Shown piece after piece: positions 43,109-52,467 of a stretch of DNA of 64,000 bases. The position numbers and the translations under genes are program-made. Source of the DNA: G963677325 sp963677325 (GTDB taxonomy: Bacteria; Bacteroidota; Bacteroidia; Bacteroidales; Prolixibacteraceae); NCBI GenBank assembly GCA_963677325.2, contig CAXXGM010000003.1, positions 496,001-560,000 of the forward strand, given 5' to 3'. Each line of letters opens with the position of its first letter. The first letter of the stretch is position 1. Under the pieces are notes generated by a model. The model was not told the origin of the DNA. It searched no databases and saw only the letters and a program-made list of their open reading frames with translations.

Positions 43109-46100
43109 ATGTTCCGAAAATTTATAGAACGGCCAGTCCTTTCATCGGTTATTTCCATCATCCTTGTCATCCTGGGTATACTTGGGTTGATCAGTTTGCC
43201 CATTGAGCAATATCCTGATATTGCTCCCCCAACCATCCGCGTTTCTGCAAGTTATACCGGGGCCAATGCAGAGACTGTTATGAAAAGTGTGATTGTTCCG
43301 CTTGAAGAACAAATCAACGGGGTAGAGAACATGACCTACATGACCTCTACCGCCAGCAACAATGGTAGCGCTTCTATTGAGGTATTCTTTAAACAGGGCA
43401 CCAATGCGGATATGGCTGCTGTCAACGTTCAGAACCGTGTGGCACGTGCCAACAGCATTCTTCCGGCTGAGGTGACTCGTTCCGGGGTGATCGTTGCCAA
43501 GCGACAAACCAGTATGTTAGTGGTTTTTTCGCTTTACAGTGAAGCAGACGAATTCGATGAAATCTTCCTCCAGAATTACATAAAAATCAACCTTTTGCCG
43601 CAAATCCAGCGAGTAAATGGTGTTGGTGAGGCGATGGTCTTCGGGGGAAAAGATTACTCGATGCGTATCTGGCTGAAGCCGGAAGTCATGTCTTCATATG
43701 GTCTGGTACCTTCCGACGTTACAGCAGCACTGAGCGAACAGAGTCTTGAAGCAGCACCCGGACGTCTTGGAGAGCGCAACAACCAGTCTTTCGAATATGT
43801 TTTTAAATACAAAGGTAAACTCAGTCAGCCTTCGGAATTTGAAAACATTGTCATTAAGGCTGATAAAGACGGCAATATTCTGAGGTTAAAGGATGTCGCG
43901 CGGATTGAGCTGGGCGCATTGAGTTACTCGGTCGCCACCATGGCCATGAACAGACCTGGAGTAACAGTGGCTGTATTCCAATCTCCTGGGTCAAATGCCC
44001 GTGATGTAATCATAGATGTCCAAAAAGTACTCGATGAAGCATCCAAATCATTCCCATCGGGAATCAAATACAAGATAACCGTCAATGCCAATGATTTTCT
44101 TAACAGTTCGATCTCAAAGGTACTTCGTACATTGCTGGAGGCATTTTTTCTGGTATTCATTGTTGTCTTTTTATTCCTGCAGAATTTCAGGGCTACGCTG
44201 ATTCCCGCTATTTCGGTCCCGGTAGCCATTATTGGTACTTTCTTCTTCCTGAATCTATTCGGATTTACGATCAATCTGCTCACTCTGTTTGCCCTGGTAC
44301 TTGCCATTGGTATTGTGGTGGATGATGCCATTGTGGTGGTTGAGGCAGTCCATGCTAAACTTGATCAGGGAGCAAAAAATGCAAAAGAAGCAGCTGTCTC
44401 AGCAATGAACGAAATTTCGGCAGCCATTGTATCCATCACTTTGGTTATGTCGGCAGTGTTCATCCCGGTTACTTTTATTACCGGAACAACGGGAGTATTC
44501 TATAAGCAGTTTGGAATTACTCTGGCTGTTGCAATTGTTATATCCGCGGTAAATGCTCTTACGCTGAGCCCCGCTCTTTGTGCCATATTCCTAAAGCCGC
44601 ACAGCGAAAGTGCCTTGCATAACAAAGGATTTATGCAGCGGTTCTCTGCTTCTTTCAACGCTTCCTTCGAAAATCTGACGGGACGTTACCGGAAAACAGC
44701 CAATTTCTTTGTTTCCCGCAAATGGTTGGCTGTCACCTTGGTGCTCGTTTTTTCGGGAGGCTTGTTTCTGCTGATGAAAACAACCCCAACCGGCTTTGTT
44801 CCTGCAGAAGATACAGGGAAATTATTTGTTGACGTAAGTCTGCCGCCTGCAACCTCACTGGAGCATACAAAACAGATTATGCTTAAGGTTGACAGCATTT
44901 TGGCCAGTGTCCCTGAAATGGACGGGCGCACCCTGATCATCGGAAGCTCAATTATCAGCGGAAGCGGAAGTTCCTACGGTATGTTGATTTGCAGTATGAA
45001 ACCATTCGAACAAAGAAAGGAAAAAGGCCAGGACCAGAACAGCGTGATAGCCCGATTGTATGCTGCAACAGCCGGAATCCGTGAGGCGCGAATAGTATTC
45101 TTTTCCCCTCCAATGGTACCGGGATTCAGTGTATCCAATGGTTTCGAGCTGAAACTGGAAGATAAGACAGGGGGTGATATCAAGGATTTCGAACAGAATG
45201 CCAATCAGTTTCTGAGAGCATTGACTCAGCGGCCGGAGATCCAGTATGCCATGACCTCATTCAATACCAATTTCCCTCAATACAAGGTGGATGTAAACGC
45301 AGCACGCTGCAAACAGTCCGGAATTACTGTCAGCTCAGTTTTATCCGCTATGCAGGGTTATGTGGGAGGTTATTATGCTTCAGACTTTAACCGGTTTGGA
45401 AAACAATACCGCGTGATGGTCCAATCCGAACCAAACTATCGCGGTAATCCGGAAGACATGAACAACATCTTTGTCCGGACCTCCAGTGGTGAAATGGCCC
45501 CGATTACTGAATTTATTACCATGGATAGAATCTTTGGACCGGAAAATATTACCCGTTTCAACATGTATACTTCTATTGCCGTGACTGGTGCGCCAAATTT
45601 CGGGTTTAGTACCGGCGATGCAATCAAGGCTGTTCAGGAAGTGGCCGCACAAACACTGCCACAGGGATACGGCTATGAATTCTCTGGATTGACCCGTGAA
45701 GAGATAGCCTCTGGCAACCAATCCATTCTGATTTTTGTGCTGAGTGTTATTTTTGTTTATTTTCTTCTGGCGGCTCAGTATGAAAGTTTTATCCTGCCAT
45801 TTTCAATCATCTTCTCCCTTCCCATAGGGATTGCGGGTTCCTTTATCTTCGCCAAAATCATGGGTGTTCAGAATAACATTTACCTGCAGATTTCTTTGAT
45901 CATGTTGATTGGATTGTTAGCTAAGAACGCCATCCTTATTGTTGAGTTTGCTTTGCAGCGGCGCCATCGGGGAATGAGCATCGTGCAATCCGCCATTGAG
46001 GGTGCAACTGCACGTTTACGCCCAATCCTGATGACCTCCTTTGCATTCATCTTTGGTTTGCTTCCCCTGGTTGTTGGCGGAGGCGTGGGCGCCAATGGGA

Positions 46101-46282
46101 ACCGTTCAATCGGTGTCGGCGCTGTAGGGGGTATGTTAATAGGGACCATCATTGGTATTCTTGTTATCCCGGCTATGTATGTGATTTTCCAGACACTGCA
46201 GGAGAAGGTTAATAAGTCAGAGAAAAGGCCCATATCAGAAATGAATTCTCTGGAAGGTGAGGCAGACGAATATGAAGGTTAA
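43109..46282 (+). CDS. RND efflux pump, HAE1 type (AcrB-like)
   Basis: The 1057-residue inner-membrane transporter is full length. The start (MFRKFIERPVLSSVISIILV) and SLPIEQYPDIAPPTIRVSAS are diagnostic. Proton-relay aspartates are in GIVVDDAIVVVE and the partner lysine in LLAKNAILIVEFALQRR. Two sets of six helices flank large periplasmic domains. It works with the preceding fusion protein and the following outer-membrane factor to expel toxic compounds by proton antiport. Its last codons overlap the upstream in-frame extension of the next gene. Confidence 0.96.
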   Translation: MFRKFIERPVLSSVISIILVILGILGLISLPIEQYPDIAPPTIRVSASYTGANAETVMKSVIVPLEEQINGVENMTYMTSTASNNGSASIEVFFKQGTNADMAAVNVQNRVARANSILPAEVTRSGVIVAKRQTSMLVVFSLYSEADEFDEIFLQNYIKINLLPQIQRVNGVGEAMVFGGKDYSMRIWLKPEVMSSYGLVPSDVTAALSEQSLEAAPGRLGERNNQSFEYVFKYKGKLSQPSEFENIVIKADKDGNILRLKDVARIELGALSYSVATMAMNRPGVTVAVFQSPGSNARDVIIDVQKVLDEASKSFPSGIKYKITVNANDFLNSSISKVLRTLLEAFFLVFIVVFLFLQNFRATLIPAISVPVAIIGTFFFLNLFGFTINLLTLFALVLAIGIVVDDAIVVVEAVHAKLDQGAKNAKEAAVSAMNEISAAIVSITLVMSAVFIPVTFITGTTGVFYKQFGITLAVAIVISAVNALTLSPALCAIFLKPHSESALHNKGFMQRFSASFNASFENLTGRYRKTANFFVSRKWLAVTLVLVFSGGLFLLMKTTPTGFVPAEDTGKLFVDVSLPPATSLEHTKQIMLKVDSILASVPEMDGRTLIIGSSIISGSGSSYGMLICSMKPFEQRKEKGQDQNSVIARLYAATAGIREARIVFFSPPMVPGFSVSNGFELKLEDKTGGDIKDFEQNANQFLRALTQRPEIQYAMTSFNTNFPQYKVDVNAARCKQSGITVSSVLSAMQGYVGGYYASDFNRFGKQYRVMVQSEPNYRGNPEDMNNIFVRTSSGEMAPITEFITMDRIFGPENITRFNMYTSIAVTGAPNFGFSTGDAIKAVQEVAAQTLPQGYGYEFSGLTREEIASGNQSILIFVLSVIFVYFLLAAQYESFILPFSIIFSLPIGIAGSFIFAKIMGVQNNIYLQISLIMLIGLLAKNAILIVEFALQRRHRGMSIVQSAIEGATARLRPILMTSFAFIFGLLPLVVGGGVGANGNRSIGVGAVGGMLIGTIIGILVIPAMYVIFQTLQEKVNKSEKRPISEMNSLEGEADEYEG

Positions 46283-46304
46283 TGAAATCAGAAACAAAGG
46301 AATC

Positions 46305-47696
46305 ATGAAAACAAGTTCACTAAAATATATTGTCATTATTACAGGGCTTTCCTGGCTGCTCATTTCGTGCAGCACATCAAAGCATTACCAGCGGGGGGTT
46401 GTTTCGACTGACAATCTCTTCGGCAACATTGATACGAAGGACACAGTAACCATTGCCAGTAAACCCTGGGGTAGTTTTTTCACGGAATCTTACCTGCAAA
46501 AGCTCATTCAGGAAGGATTAGACCATAATCCTGATTTACAGACAGCCGTTCAACGGGTTATTGAAGCTGAAGCGTACTTTTCACAAAGTAAAGCCGCTTT
46601 ATTACCCGGTATTTCTGCTAATGGGAATGGAACCTATACACGTAATCCGGAATCAATTTATCCAGATGGTCCCCGTGAAGTAAACACTTATCAGCTGTCT
46701 GCCGGTGCAAACTGGGAGATTGACTTATGGGGAAAACTGAAGAGTTCGAAACGTGCCGCTTATGCCAATCTGCTGGCCACTGATGCGGGCAGAAAAGCTG
46801 TCCAAACCCGTTTGGTTTCCAGCATTGCATCAGCTTACTACACGTTGACCGGGTTGGATGAAAAACTGGCAATTACCCGTCAAACGGTTAAAAACTATGT
46901 CAATTTAGTAGAGACCATGAAAGTGTTGCAGGGAAGCGGAAAAGTAACAGGGGCGGCGGTCGTTCAAAGTGAAGCGGTCCGCTATGCAGCTGAAGTTACG
47001 ATTCCCGATCTGGAGCAGAACATTCGCGAAACAGAAAATGCGCTATGCTTGCTGCTTGGACGAGTCCCAGGTAAAATTGAACGTGGGAAAATTGAAGATC
47101 AAAATATATCATCTGTTCTGAAAACAGGTGTTCCGGCCCGGTTGCTGGATAATCGTCCGGATGTAATGCAGGCAGAATTTGAGGTTATGAATGCCTTCGA
47201 GATGACCAATAATGCAAAAGCTTATTTTTATCCTACCCTGAATTTAACAGCCTCCACAGGTTTTGTGAATTCCGATCTGGGCAATCTTCTCGATCCTGTT
47301 TCCTTTGCCGCAAATGTGGCGGGTGGGTTAGTGCAGCCGCTTTTTAATAAAAAAATCAATGCAACACGGTTGAAAGTGGCCAGGGCGCAACAGGAGGAGG
47401 CGCTGATTAATTTCAGGAGCGCCCTGTTAAACGCAGGACAAGAGGTACATACAAATTTGGGATTGTATGAATCTTCTGTTCAGAAAATCACTTTGCGTAA
47501 ACAACAGCTTGAGGCTTTGATTAAGTCAGTTGATTACACGAAAGAATTGCTCACCTATGGTTCTGCTAACTACACCGAAGTACTCACGGCTCAAACAAGC
47601 TTGTTATCTGCGCAATTGAGCAGTGTAAATGATCATCTTCAACAGCTGGGTGCGACGGTATCACTTTACCGGGCATTAGGCGGAGGTTGGAAGTAG
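46305..47696 (+). CDS. RND outer-membrane factor lipoprotein (TolC/OprM-like)
   Basis: From the ATG at 46305 the protein has 463 residues. I chose this start because it places the lipoprotein signal (GLSWLLISC) at the N-terminus and because AAAGGA lies a few bases upstream; the frame is open back to 46257, inside the pump gene. The body shows OprM-type repeats: LIQEGLDHNPDLQTAVQRVI, NWEIDLWGKLKSSKRAAYAN, LLDNRPDVMQAEFEV and NYTEVLTAQTSLLSAQ. It completes the tripartite pump. Its stop codon lies in a palindromic repeat at 47693-47771. Confidence 0.94.
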   Translation: MKTSSLKYIVIITGLSWLLISCSTSKHYQRGVVSTDNLFGNIDTKDTVTIASKPWGSFFTESYLQKLIQEGLDHNPDLQTAVQRVIEAEAYFSQSKAALLPGISANGNGTYTRNPESIYPDGPREVNTYQLSAGANWEIDLWGKLKSSKRAAYANLLATDAGRKAVQTRLVSSIASAYYTLTGLDEKLAITRQTVKNYVNLVETMKVLQGSGKVTGAAVVQSEAVRYAAEVTIPDLEQNIRETENALCLLLGRVPGKIERGKIEDQNISSVLKTGVPARLLDNRPDVMQAEFEVMNAFEMTNNAKAYFYPTLNLTASTGFVNSDLGNLLDPVSFAANVAGGLVQPLFNKKINATRLKVARAQQEEALINFRSALLNAGQEVHTNLGLYESSVQKITLRKQQLEALIKSVDYTKELLTYGSANYTEVLTAQTSLLSAQLSSVNDHLQQLGATVSLYRALGGGWK

Positions 47697-47771
47697 AGAC
47701 GCGATTTATCGCGTCTCTATATGACGCGGCAAACCGGTTTTTAGATGAGACGCGATAAATTGCGTCTCTAT
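47693..47771. repeat. Paired palindromes (GAGACGCGAT family)
   Basis: GTAGAGACGCGATTTATCGC with GTCTCTA is followed about 25 bp later by GAGACGCGATAAATTGCGTC and TCTA. Each unit can fold, and the two form an overall inverted pair. The first overlaps the stop codon of the efflux channel gene and could act as its terminator. Confidence 0.8.
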
Positions 47772-47814
47772 ATAAACAACAAATAAATTCCGTAGAGGGT
47801 GTCCCAAAAGTTTC

Positions 47815-47958
47815 CTCATCCATTGCCGTCAGTTTCAACTGACGGAAAAGAGGTTGAGAAAAGGAAGGCTTTAGCCTCATTTGTTATAGTAAAATGTGGC
47901 TAAAGCCGTTGTTAACAATTTCGTAACCCGTCAGCTAAAGCTGACGGCAATCGATGAG
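47815..47958. repeat. 144-bp palindromic element with 18-bp inverted ends
   Basis: The left end CTCATCCATTGCCGTCAG and right end (reverse complement CTCATCGATTGCCGTCAG) differ at one base. Inside each end is a CCGTCAG(...)CTGACGG palindrome. The middle has GGCTTTAGCC / GGCTAAAGCC. There is no coding sequence. A single unit of the same family lies at 1563-1582. Confidence 0.85.
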
Positions 47959-47977
47959 AACCCCAAACACAGATGTT

Positions 47978-48790
47978 TTATTTCTTGGTAAAAAACCGGT
48001 GAAAGAACATCGCCTGGTAATTAATTGAATTATTCCAGTATTCTCCTGTATGTCCGCCCGGACGTTCGATATAGTCGTGAGGGATTTTCATCTCGACCAG
48101 TTTTTTATGCAGGTTGCGATTGACATCAAGGAAGAAGTCATTCACTCCGCAATCAAAAATAATGGCAAGCTTGGAATCTTTTAAAAGGTCAACCAGGTTA
48201 ATGACCGTATTTTTCTCCCAGTTTTCAGGGTTTTGTTCGATTGTCCCAAGTCGTTTTGCCAGATCCCATTTTTTTGGAAATGGGCGGATATCAACGCCAC
48301 CGCTGGTGCTGCCGGCCGCGCCGAAAACATCCTGGTGACGAAAAGCAAGGTACAATCCTCCGTGTCCGCCCATGCTTAAACCGGTAATGGCTCTTCCTGC
48401 AGGGCTTTTTATGGTACTGTAATTTTTATCGATTTGCTGGATGAGTTCTTTGGAAACAAATGTTTCATACCTGATGGTGGAATCAACAGGACTATCGAAA
48501 TACCAGCTTGAGAATCCTCCATCCGGACATACGATAATCATATTAAATTCATCAGCAAGCGCTTTTGTGGAGGAGTAGTTCACCCAGTTGGAATAGTTTC
48601 CGCTGTGACCATGTAACAGATATAAAACAGGGTAGGTGTAATCGATTGCAGAGTAACCTTCGGGGAGAATTACCACCGTTTTAATTTCTTTTTTCATGGA
48701 AGGGCTGAAAACTTTAAGCGTATCAACCGTAGCCGCTCTAAGAATTCCTGTTAGCAGCAATAATGTAAAGATCAGAAGGTATTTTTTCAT
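47978..48790 (-). CDS. Secreted esterase of the esterase D / FrmB-like family
   Basis: The 270-residue protein has a signal peptide ending near ILRAAT. Family motifs are YPVLYLLHGHSGNYSNWVNY, the nucleophile elbow GLSMGGHGG with Ser139, the acid segment IFDCGVNDFF and the catalytic His in RPGGHTGEYW. Relatives include S-formylglutathione hydrolase-like and feruloyl- or acetyl-ester-cleaving enzymes. The exported form suggests a polysaccharide ester substrate, which is inference. The gene is monocistronic. Confidence 0.9.
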   Translation of the reverse strand: MKKYLLIFTLLLLTGILRAATVDTLKVFSPSMKKEIKTVVILPEGYSAIDYTYPVLYLLHGHSGNYSNWVNYSSTKALADEFNMIIVCPDGGFSSWYFDSPVDSTIRYETFVSKELIQQIDKNYSTIKSPAGRAITGLSMGGHGGLYLAFRHQDVFGAAGSTSGGVDIRPFPKKWDLAKRLGTIEQNPENWEKNTVINLVDLLKDSKLAIIFDCGVNDFFLDVNRNLHKKLVEMKIPHDYIERPGGHTGEYWNNSINYQAMFFHRFFTKK

Positions 48791-49653
48791 AAGAAAAATT
48801 TTTCCAAAAATAGCATTTAATGCCTTATGCTCTGGCAGATTCTCAGAGACAGTTTAAATCTTTTATTTAGGGTATTTAGTTGGTGTCACTATCTTAGATA
48901 TTGTTCAGGGACGTTCCTTACTTATTTTCCATAGACCCTGAGAGCTGTCTTCCTATTACCTTACCCATGACGGAACCTTACTTTAAACTGGTCATTATTG
49001 GAATAAAGATAGTATTTGAATAGGATAAACCGAACAAAGACCGAACAAAGACCGCAGAAACTCCGCACAAAGTTAGATTTTGTCAGGAGGATGGGAGGGG
49101 GTTGGGGAGAAGAAAAGCCGGAGAAGGGAACAAGGGAGACAGGAATAAGGAACACTGTTTAAATTTATTTTTTAATCCTATTATGGCCGAGATTCCTCAC
49201 TTTGCTTCACTGCGGAATGACACCTGGTGCAGTTTAAGGGCTGATGATGGGGCGGCGAAGCCGCCCCATCATCAGCAATCCCTCCAAACAAAAGTGCCAT
49301 TCCGAGAGCCTACTCAAAAAAATTGCGCACGATGAGACAATGACAGGGAGTTGAGATCCCTCATTCCACTTCGTTTCATTCGGGATGACATTTGAGATCT
49401 TTTGGGGGGAGAATTGGGGCGGCTTTGCCGCCCCAATTCTCCCCCTCCTTCAAAGAGGGCCCTGTCATTCCGACGCGAAGCGAGGAATCCCTTACTCTCT
49501 ACATAAATCTGTCATTGGTACGAAGTGAGGAATTTCTTGAAGAATATTCTAAAGGAATCTTGCTGTGACAAATTGAAATAGAAAATTTAAATAGTTTCTC
49601 AATGTTCCGGAGAATTGTTGTAAATTTAAGTATAACCTTGAATTATTCTGGAG
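48791..49653. repeat. Long repeat-filled intergenic region
   Basis: No gene is supported. An 11-bp phased array lies at 49030-49072, with CCG at 49030, 49041, 49052 and 49063 (CCGAACAAAGA repeated, then variants). GGGGCGGCGAAGCCGCCCC (near 49250) and GGGGCGGCTTTGCCGCCCC (near 49418) are perfect hairpins. Four diverged copies of a GTCATTCCG..GCGAAGCGAGGAATC-type palindrome lie near 49188, 49352, 49467 and 49510, in both orientations. GAGAATTGTTGTAAATTTA at 49610-49628 recurs at 52966-52984. Confidence 0.75.
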
Positions 49654-51228
49654 ATGGCACAATTACAGCAATTTACAAAAGATATACAGGCCGGTTATAA
49701 CTTTTCCGGTGATAGCATTTTGTTGGGCTCGGCTATGTTTAACCGGGAGCCGATAGCCGGATTGCAGGTGAAAGCATTGCTAAAGATGTTTAACCGCCAT
49801 GGATTGATAGCCGGAGCTACGGGTACCGGAAAAACCAAAACACTGCAGGTGATAGCAGAACAATTATCTGAAAAGGGAATCCCATCCCTGCTGATGGATG
49901 TAAAAGGCGACCTCAGCGGTATAGCAGAAGCCGGTGTCAGTAATCCAAAAATCGTAGAGAGACATTCTAAAATTGGCATAGATTATAAAGCATCAGGCAA
50001 CCCGGTCGAATTCCTTTCTATTTCGGGTGAAAAGGGTTTGAAGGTTCGCGCTACTGTATCTGAGTTCGGACCGGTGCTTTTTTCAAAAATCCTTGGTCTG
50101 AATGAAACACAAGCGGGAATGATTGCCCTGATATTTAAATATTGTGACGATAATCACCTGCCTCTGCTTGATTTAAAGGATTTGAAAAGAGTATTGCAGT
50201 ACCTGGGCGATGAAGGAAAAGAGAAGTTTACTCAAACATACGGGACGCTCTCTTCAACTTCTGTGGGAACCATTATGCGCAAAATCATTGAACTGGAACA
50301 GCAGGGCGCTGAATCTTTTTTTGGCGAGCCCTCCTTTGATGTGGATGATCTTTGCCGGGTTGACGGCAACGGGAGGGGCATGATCTCAATTTTGAGAGTG
50401 ACGGATATCCAGGATAAGCCCAAACTCTTTTCAACAGTCATGCTACAGATACTGGCTGAAATATATGCAACCTTTCCGGAGGAGGGCGATCTTCAAAAAC
50501 CTAAGCTATGCCTCTTTATCGATGAGGCTCACCTGGTATTTGAAGAGGCTACTCCCTCCTTGCTGGACCAGATCGAGGCCATCATTAAGCTGATCAGGTC
50601 AAAGGGGATCGGTATATTTTTCATTACACAGAATCCTGCTGATATTCCCGAGGCTGTGTTAAGCCAGCTGGGAATGAAAGTGCAGCATGGATTAAGGGCG
50701 TTTACGGCTAAGGACCGTAAAGCCATCAAACTGGCCGCGGAGAATTATCCGGAATCGGTTTACTACGACACTCCGGAGTTATTGACAGAACTTGGTATCG
50801 GCGAGTGTTTTTTCACCGGATTGAACGAAAATGGCATTCCGACTCCGCTGGTTCATACTTATCTTCGCGCTCCCCAGTCAAGAATGGACATCTTAACGGA
50901 TCAGGAGATTGATCAAATTGTCAGGTCATCAAACCTTATCCCCAGATACAATAATGAGGTGGACCGGGAAAGCGCTTATGAGATACTAAATGCCAAAATC
51001 CTGATAGCTGCTGATGACCAACATCAGCAGGAAATGGAAAGACAGTATGAAAAAGCAAGGAAGAGTGTTCCGCCCCGCCAAGAGAAAAGCACCTTTGAAA
51101 AAGTCCTTGGAAGTCCGGCTACACGTCAGATCGGGAGCACCATTGCAAGGGAATTGATGAGAGGTTTGCTGGGCGTAATGGGAGTAAAATCCTCCTCAAG
51201 ACGCAGTTCCAGAAACACTATATTTTAA
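49654..51228 (+). CDS. HerA-like ATPase (DUF853/YjgR family)
   Basis: The 524-residue protein has Walker A GATGTGKTKT (54-63), Walker B LCLFIDEAHLVFEEA (about 287) and an arginine-finger-like LIRSKGIGIFFITQNPADIP region, typical of the HerA/FtsK ATPase group. The C-terminus is Ser- and Arg-rich. The family is widespread and thought to translocate DNA, but its role in bacteria is not settled. No NurA nuclease partner is adjacent. The gene stands alone and is closed by a bidirectional terminator. Confidence 0.92.
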   Translation: MAQLQQFTKDIQAGYNFSGDSILLGSAMFNREPIAGLQVKALLKMFNRHGLIAGATGTGKTKTLQVIAEQLSEKGIPSLLMDVKGDLSGIAEAGVSNPKIVERHSKIGIDYKASGNPVEFLSISGEKGLKVRATVSEFGPVLFSKILGLNETQAGMIALIFKYCDDNHLPLLDLKDLKRVLQYLGDEGKEKFTQTYGTLSSTSVGTIMRKIIELEQQGAESFFGEPSFDVDDLCRVDGNGRGMISILRVTDIQDKPKLFSTVMLQILAEIYATFPEEGDLQKPKLCLFIDEAHLVFEEATPSLLDQIEAIIKLIRSKGIGIFFITQNPADIPEAVLSQLGMKVQHGLRAFTAKDRKAIKLAAENYPESVYYDTPELLTELGIGECFFTGLNENGIPTPLVHTYLRAPQSRMDILTDQEIDQIVRSSNLIPRYNNEVDRESAYEILNAKILIAADDQHQQEMERQYEKARKSVPPRQEKSTFEKVLGSPATRQIGSTIARELMRGLLGVMGVKSSSRRSSRNTIF

Positions 51229-51230
51229 AT

Positions 51231-51267
51231 GAAAATCCCGATAGTGAATTTCACTTCCGGGATTTTC
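51231..51267. terminator. Bidirectional terminator
   Basis: GAAAATCCCG pairs with CGGGATTTTC, with a 17-nt loop. It lies between convergent genes (HerA-like and subtilase), and the A/T-rich arms serve both strands. Confidence 0.8.
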
Positions 51268-51273
51268 GTACTT

Positions 51274-52467
51274 TTACCTATGGGCAATCGGATCTGGTTT
51301 CCCGTCAGGATCGCCAATCACTTTCCCGTCTGGTTTTATTGATCCGATCAGCAATAAACCTGCTACATGAGGAGCCGCCATGGATGTTCCCGACATAGTG
51401 GCATAACCTCCATCCTTATAAGTGGAATAAATAGAAACTCCGGGAGCACAAAAATCAATGGGAGGATTGCCAAAATTGGAAAAACTGGCCCAATTATCTC
51501 CGTTATCCATTGCTGAAACCGTATAAATGTTCGGCCCGTTGACTCTTGCCGGAGAATGATTGTCTGCATTATCCGATTCGTTACCGGCAGCCAGTACAAA
51601 TTTTACGTTTTTTGAAGCTTCAAAAACAGCATCGTCAAGAGTCTGTGAAACAGCGCCGCCAAGACTTAGATTGGCTACATCACCTGAAACTCCGTTAGCT
51701 GCGACGTAATTTATGCCTGCAAGCACACCTGATAAGGAACCGTTACCCTTGCGGTTAAGCACTCTTACCGAAACCAGCTTTACGTCCGGAGCAACTCCGA
51801 CCACTCCGATGTTGTTATTCCTGCCTCCGATAATACCAGCAACATGGGTTCCATGTCCGTTCTGGTCCCCGGGGGTAGTATTTAATCCAAGAAATGATAC
51901 GGATCTGATAAGGTCTGCGTTCAGGTCGGGATGATATAAATCAATCCCTGTATCAATGATCCATGCTGTCTGACTGCTGAGATCGACAGCCAGGCCTCCG
52001 CCAACACGCGTGATTCCCCATGGGATTTGCTGAACAGGGGTTTGTGGCACAGGTTTTCCACTCATGTCAATAGGTGATAAGGAAACAATCTGATCAGCAT
52101 CTACTCTTTTAATGCCGGGATCAGCCTGAAGTTTTTTGACCTGCCCGGGAGCTAACCTGATTGTAAATCCTTGTAATGCAGTTTCGTAAATTTCCTCAAT
52201 TTCTCCTGAAATCTGATTCTTTTTCAGCAGTCCATCAGCTTTTCCTCTGATCTTTTCATTACGGATTGCCAGATTTGATTTAACCAGTTCTGCATCATCT
52301 TTGAAGACAATAATGTGCTTTCCTGCAATGGATACATTGTCTAAATCAGCAGACTTCAGCGTTGGATTTTCTTCTCCTGCAGGCAGGATTTCATTTTTCT
52401 GTGAACAGCCGGTAATAAATAATCCGGTAAAGCATATTATAGCAAGAAACAGATTTGGTTTTCTCAT
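51274..52467 (-). CDS. S8 (subtilisin-like) serine protease lipoprotein
   Basis: The 397-residue protein has a lipoprotein signal (TGLFITGC, Cys21) and an I9-type propeptide (about 48-130, with GKHIIVFKDDAE and LQGFTIRLAPGQVKKL). The catalytic triad is complete: Asp172 (IIDTGID), His205 (NGHGTHVAG) and Ser362 (GTSMAAPHVAG), with Asn295 (AAGNESDN) as the oxyanion residue. It is expected to be self-processed and to act in the envelope. The mature domain ends early after GLLLIGSIKPDGKVIGDPDG, with no C-terminal sorting domain. It is isolated. Confidence 0.94.
   Translation of the reverse strand: MRKPNLFLAIICFTGLFITGCSQKNEILPAGEENPTLKSADLDNVSIAGKHIIVFKDDAELVKSNLAIRNEKIRGKADGLLKKNQISGEIEEIYETALQGFTIRLAPGQVKKLQADPGIKRVDADQIVSLSPIDMSGKPVPQTPVQQIPWGITRVGGGLAVDLSSQTAWIIDTGIDLYHPDLNADLIRSVSFLGLNTTPGDQNGHGTHVAGIIGGRNNNIGVVGVAPDVKLVSVRVLNRKGNGSLSGVLAGINYVAANGVSGDVANLSLGGAVSQTLDDAVFEASKNVKFVLAAGNESDNADNHSPARVNGPNIYTVSAMDNGDNWASFSNFGNPPIDFCAPGVSIYSTYKDGGYATMSGTSMAAPHVAGLLLIGSIKPDGKVIGDPDGKPDPIAHR

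Noticed and set aside
48961..49335. Two overlapping ORFs in the long intergenic region before the HerA-like gene
   Set aside because: Both run through repeats and hairpins, with no start signal or protein-like composition.
49654..51228. A HerA-based phage defence system
   Set aside because: The protein belongs to the DUF853/YjgR group, stands alone and has no nuclease or SIR2-like partner beside it.
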